Part shown: positions 59,517 to 62,666 of the stretch, piece after piece
Position numbering within the stretch: the first letter of the stretch is position 1
Layout of the letters: each line of letters begins with the position of its first letter
Made by a program: the position numbers and the translations under genes
Notes under the pieces: model-generated
The model's database searches: none
What the model was told of the DNA's origin: nothing
What the model saw: the letters and a program-made list of their open reading frames with translations, nothing else
Assembly (NCBI GenBank): GCA_964390445.1
Contig: CAYMJJ010000006.1
Location: 1 to 62,666 of the forward strand
Direction of reading: 5' to 3'
Length of the DNA stretch: 62,666 nucleotides
Source: Anderseniella sp964390445
Lineage (GTDB): Bacteria > Pseudomonadota > Alphaproteobacteria > Rhizobiales > Aestuariivirgaceae

Positions 59517-60674
59517 ATGACCCATAAGATGTTGCCACGGTGTGGCTGGATGCGCGACGACCATGTCCTGCTGGCAGACCAGGCTATCAGGTTCTTCGAG
59601 CGCGAGGTTGTACCCCACTACGACCGCTTCGAGGCCGAGGGAATCGTTGATCGCGCGATCTGGGAGAAGGCCGGCGAAACCGGTTTGCTGGCCCCGATGG
59701 CACCGGAGGAGTATGGCGGGGCGGGTGGTGACTTCGGCCACGACGCGGTGATCATCGAAGCGGCCGGCAAGACCGGCTGCGACGGGTTCGGCGCGGGGCT
59801 GCACTCGGCCATCGTGATGCCCTACATCCTGCACTACGGCTCCGAGGAGCAAAAGCAGCGCTGGCTGCCGCGGCTGGTTACCGGCGAACTGATCGGTGCA
59901 ATCGCCATGACCGAGCCGGGTGCCGGGTCTGACCTGCAGGGCGTCAAGACAAATGCCCGCCTCGACGGCAACCACTATGTGATCAACGGATCCAAGACCT
60001 TCATCACCAATGGCCAGCAGGCCAACCTGATCCTGCTGGTGACCAAGACCGACCCCGCACTGGGCGCCAGGGGCACCTCGCTGTTCGTGGTGGAAACCGA
60101 CACGGCAGAAGGCTTCCGGCGCGGTCGCAACCTGGACAAGATCGGGTTGAAGGCCAACGACACATCGGAACTGTTCTTCGATGACGTGCGGGTGCCCGCA
60201 GATGCCCTGCTCGGCCACCAGGCGGGCGAAGGCTTCGTGCAGTTGATGCAGCAACTGCCGCAGGAGCGGCTGATCATCGCCATCCAGGCCATCGCGAGGA
60301 TCGAGCGCGCGCTCGAGCAGACCATCGACTACGTCAAGCAGCGCAAGGCCTTCGGCAAGGCGATCGCGGATTTCCAGAACACCCAGTTCGTGCTGGCCGA
60401 GTGCAAGACAGAAGCCACCGTGGCGCGCACTTTCGTGGATCACTGCATCACCACCCACCTGAACGGCGGGCTGGATGCCACGTCAGCCTCCATGGCCAAA
60501 TACTGGGTCACTGACCTGCAGTGCAAGATCATCGACCGGTGTTTGCAACTGTTCGGCGGCTATGGCTACATGAACGAATACCCGATTGCACGCATGTACC
60601 GCGATGCACGAGTGGAGCGCATCTACGGCGGCACCAACGAGATCATGAAGGTGCTGATCGCAAGGTCTCTCTAG
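59517..60674 (+). CDS. Acyl-CoA dehydrogenase (long-chain/ACADL-like)
   Basis: 385 residues. FAD- and substrate-site motifs: AIAMTEPGAGSDLQG, YVINGSKTFITNG, VKQRKAFGKAI and FGGYGYMNEYPIARMYRDAR. The C-terminal loop reads YGGTNEIMK rather than YEGT, so the catalytic Glu is probably the one in LPQERL, as in long-chain and isovaleryl-CoA dehydrogenases. It oxidises an acyl-CoA to the trans-2-enoyl-CoA and passes electrons to ETF. The stop TAG lies inside the first copy of a 55 bp repeat next to an assembly gap. Confidence 0.95.
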   Translation: MTHKMLPRCGWMRDDHVLLADQAIRFFEREVVPHYDRFEAEGIVDRAIWEKAGETGLLAPMAPEEYGGAGGDFGHDAVIIEAAGKTGCDGFGAGLHSAIVMPYILHYGSEEQKQRWLPRLVTGELIGAIAMTEPGAGSDLQGVKTNARLDGNHYVINGSKTFITNGQQANLILLVTKTDPALGARGTSLFVVETDTAEGFRRGRNLDKIGLKANDTSELFFDDVRVPADALLGHQAGEGFVQLMQQLPQERLIIAIQAIARIERALEQTIDYVKQRKAFGKAIADFQNTQFVLAECKTEATVARTFVDHCITTHLNGGLDATSASMAKYWVTDLQCKIIDRCLQLFGGYGYMNEYPIARMYRDARVERIYGGTNEIMKVLIARSL

Positions 60675-60778
60675 TCTGTCGCAATGCCGGAGGGAAAACC
60701 GCTACACACTTTTCCTGGCATTGCTCTAGTCTGTCGCAATGCCGGAGGGAAAACCGCTACACACTTTTCCTGGCATTG
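60669..60778. repeat. 55 bp direct repeat beside an assembly gap
   Basis: Two identical 55-base units (60669-60723, 60724-60778); the last 31 bases appear again at 61003-61033 after the gaps. Each unit holds an imperfect stem (CAATGCC...GGCATTG with an inner AAAA/TTTT part), so it looks like a bidirectional terminator between convergent genes. The duplication is probably due to overlapping contig ends, but a real tandem array is possible. Confidence 0.85.
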
Positions 60779-60878
60779 NNNNNNNNNNNNNNNNNNNNNN
60801 NNNNNNNNNNNNNNNNNNNNNNNNNNNNNNNNNNNNNNNNNNNNNNNNNNNNNNNNNNNNNNNNNNNNNNNNNNNNNN
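60779..60878. other. Assembly gap of 100 N
   Basis: Exactly 100 undetermined bases; the true length is unknown. Confidence 0.99.
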
Positions 60879-60902
60879 CTTGGTCAATCCACGATGGCCT
60901 GG

Positions 60903-61002
60903 NNNNNNNNNNNNNNNNNNNNNNNNNNNNNNNNNNNNNNNNNNNNNNNNNNNNNNNNNNNNNNNNNNNNNNNNNNNNNNNNNNNNNNNNNNNNNNNNNN
61001 NN
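60903..61002. other. Second assembly gap of 100 N
   Basis: Exactly 100 undetermined bases. The 24 bases between the two gaps (60879-60902) are identical to 61034-61057 at the 3' end of the hydrolase gene, again suggesting duplicated contig ends. Confidence 0.99.
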
Positions 61003-61038
61003 GGAAAACCGCTACACACTTTTCCTGGCATTGCTTGG

Positions 61039-62253
61039 TCAATCCACGATGGCCTGGTAGACGAGGGCGCGCAGTTCCTTGCGGTTGGGATAGCTGGAAG
61101 ACGGCAGCAACTGGGTCAGAAAAACCACCGACATCTGTTCGGCCGGATCGCACCAGAAATAGGTCGAGGCCATGCCGCCCCATGAGAAGTCGCCCGCCGA
61201 AGCCGACAGCATGGACCGGGCCGGCGACAGGTTGACCGCCACGCCAAGCCCGAAGCCAACCCCCGAGAACGAGGTTTCGCACCAGGCACTGGGGCCCAAC
61301 GTTGCAAGGTCGACACCGCCGGGCAGGTGGTTTGCGCTCATCAGGCGCACGGTGCGCGACCCCAGCAGCCGCACATCGCCCAGCGCGCCGCCACGCCGCA
61401 TCATCTCGGCGAAGCGCAGGTAGTCGTGGCCGGTTGATACCAGGCCGCCACCGCCGGACAGGGTGTCGACTTCACCTTCGCCAAAACCAGCCGGGAACTC
61501 CGGCAGGCCGCCCTTCGGGTCAAACGCATAGACCGGGCCCAGCCGGCTGATCTTTGTTGCCGGCACGACGAACGAGGTGTCATGCATGCCGAGCGGCCCG
61601 AGGATGTTGTCCTGGAAATACCGGTCCAGCGTCTTGCCGGATATCACCTCGACTATGCGGCCCACCACGTCCGACGCCACCGAGTAATGCCAGCGGGTGC
61701 CGGGCTGGAACAGCAGCGGTTGCTGCGCCAGCCGGTTGGCGGTTTCGGACAGGCCGCCCGCGCGCTGGCCGAAATCAAGCCGGTTGGAAAGATAGGCTTG
61801 AGACAGGATATCCTGGTTGAACCCGTAGGTCAGTCCGGCGGTGTGGGTCAGCAGATGGTGCACGGTGGGCGGCGTTGCCAGCGGTTCGGTCTGGTCGAGA
61901 CGTTCAGCGCCCGGCACCAGCACCTGCACATCGGCAAACGACGGGATAAAGGCACTTACCGGATCGTCGAGGTGAAACAGGCCCTGCTCGTACAGCATCA
62001 TCAGTGCGACCGCAGTGACAGGCTTGGTCATCGAATAGATGCGAACCAGCGACTCCGGCGTATAGGCAACACCGGCCGCAACGTCTGACAGGCCATAGTG
62101 GCCGGTCCAGGCTACCTGGCCCCTGCGCGCGACCAGCGTGGCTGCGAAGGGATACTTGCCGGCATCAACGTAACGGCGCATCCAGTCATCGATGCGGGTC
62201 AGACGGCCAGCATCAAGGCCGCAGGCGGCAGGTGATGAAAGATCAAGTGTCAT
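61039..62253 (-). CDS. Class C beta-lactamase-like serine hydrolase
   Basis: 404 residues. SxxK motif RIYSMTKP (Ser74, Lys77), the Tyr-x-x motif in WHYSVASD and a C-terminal region with GDFSWGGMASTYFWCDP are typical of the beta-lactamase/esterase EstB group (PF00144). There is no signal peptide, so a cytoplasmic esterase or D-stereo-specific peptidase is more likely than a beta-lactamase. ATG 62253 fits the family start; an in-frame ATG at 62322 adds 23 residues and also lacks a ribosome site. Confidence 0.92.
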   Translation of the reverse strand: MTLDLSSPAACGLDAGRLTRIDDWMRRYVDAGKYPFAATLVARRGQVAWTGHYGLSDVAAGVAYTPESLVRIYSMTKPVTAVALMMLYEQGLFHLDDPVSAFIPSFADVQVLVPGAERLDQTEPLATPPTVHHLLTHTAGLTYGFNQDILSQAYLSNRLDFGQRAGGLSETANRLAQQPLLFQPGTRWHYSVASDVVGRIVEVISGKTLDRYFQDNILGPLGMHDTSFVVPATKISRLGPVYAFDPKGGLPEFPAGFGEGEVDTLSGGGGLVSTGHDYLRFAEMMRRGGALGDVRLLGSRTVRLMSANHLPGGVDLATLGPSAWCETSFSGVGFGLGVAVNLSPARSMLSASAGDFSWGGMASTYFWCDPAEQMSVVFLTQLLPSSSYPNRKELRALVYQAIVD

Positions 62254-62433
62254 GGGCAGCAAGTGATGGGCAAGACCCGGGCTCTGGTCAAGAGACTGAA
62301 TGCGCTCACCGGGTCCAGACATGAACCGGAGATGAACACGCCAGTCAGGCTGGGTTCAAGCGGGGGTCTGTAAAACGGTTTCCAGGCTGATGCAAACGGC
62401 ATCAACGCAACCGGAAACCAGAGGAATTAAACC

Positions 62434-62666
62434 ATGTTCAAGAAGTCCATCATCGCTACCGCCGCTGCCCTGACCATCGCTGCAACCATGGCCGCCACAC
62501 CCGCCCAGGCCCTGTCGAAGAAGGGTGCCGTTGCACTTGGCGCATTCTCGGCGCTGGCCATCGGCGCGGCTGCCGCTGCCCATGCGCACGACCGCGGATA
62601 CCGCCGCCATCACTACGGCTACCATCGTGGGTATCGCGGCCACCGCGTCAGCTACCGCCGCACCGC
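62434..62666 (+). CDS. Small exported His/Tyr/Arg-rich protein, truncated by the window end
   Basis: At least 77 residues, cut by the end of the window. A Sec signal peptide (MFKKSIIATAAALTIAATMA, cut after TPAQA) is followed by a hydrophobic Ala/Gly stretch and a tail rich in His, Tyr, Arg and Gly (HDRGYRRHHYGYHRGYRGHR), like small rhizobial surface or metal-binding proteins. AGAGGA precedes the ATG. Function unknown. Divergent from the hydrolase. Confidence 0.75.
   Translation, partial: MFKKSIIATAAALTIAATMAATPAQALSKKGAVALGAFSALAIGAAAAAHAHDRGYRRHHYGYHRGYRGHRVSYRRT

Noticed and set aside
60669..60778. 55 bp direct repeat considered as CRISPR or attachment site
   Set aside because: No spacers, no cas genes, no integrase; contains a terminator-like stem next to a gap.
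60521..61235. Open frames spanning the N runs
   Set aside because: They exist only because undetermined bases contain no stops.
61039..62253. True secreted beta-lactamase
   Set aside because: No signal peptide; SxxK alone is shared with many esterases and peptidases.

Overview
The window looks like a chromosomal scaffold piece from a GC-rich alphaproteobacterium, most likely in or near the Hyphomicrobiales (Rhizobiales). The evidence is the rpmH-rnpA-yidC-engB-argB-dapD-dapE block, a PodJ-like SEL1 protein preceded by a CtrA-type TTAA-N7-TTAA site and a GANTC site, and DUF1326/DUF2182/DUF3429 genes. Two runs of exactly 100 N near 60.8-61.0 kb show that it is assembled sequence. No phage, insertion sequence or CRISPR array was seen.

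Layout. 1-3 kb: the tail of a thiamine-diphosphate enzyme, an isolated proteasome-beta-like Ntn hydrolase, and an arsR-ArsP-type permease pair. 3-5 kb: an M20 amidohydrolase and a glutaredoxin-MauE fusion. 5.2-11.5 kb: a copper/silver efflux operon (small Cys/His-rich exported protein, CusB, CusA, CusF-like protein). Its CusB carries four C-terminal CusF-like modules. A tRNA-Arg(ACG) lies just upstream. 11.8-18.5 kb: a P1/S58 peptidase, a lipoprotein gamma-glutamyltransferase, an orphan histidine kinase, and a TVP38-family membrane protein coupled to a disulfide-oxidoreductase-like flavoprotein. 18.6-28.9 kb: housekeeping genes for translation, membrane insertion, arginine and lysine/diaminopimelate synthesis, and def-fmt-truA.

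29-41 kb: an aminotransferase, mscL, a very large sodium-symporter/histidine-kinase/receiver hybrid convergent with a LuxR-type response regulator, a gene-free 530 bp stretch with a possible small-RNA locus, a pirin-SDR-FMN reductase operon divergent from a LysR regulator, and a photolyase. 40.5-54.5 kb: a long minus-strand run (MATE, exonuclease, ATP-dependent ligase, peptide ABC transporter interrupted by DUF2182/DUF1326, photolyase). It is divergent from a Lhr-like helicase and PdeM phosphoesterase, so the four-gene ligase-associated repair set is present but split by the MATE gene. 54.5-62.7 kb: DUF3429, the PodJ-like protein, a MerR regulator with an acyl-CoA dehydrogenase, the gap region, a class-C beta-lactamase-like hydrolase, and the start of a small exported His/Tyr-rich protein.

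The most unusual points are the multi-CusF adaptor, the proteasome-like threonine hydrolase, the CtrA site plus tandem stem-loops in front of the PodJ-like gene, the split DNA-repair set, and the metal-associated DUF pair inside a peptide transporter operon. All functions come from reading motifs by eye; no database search was possible.
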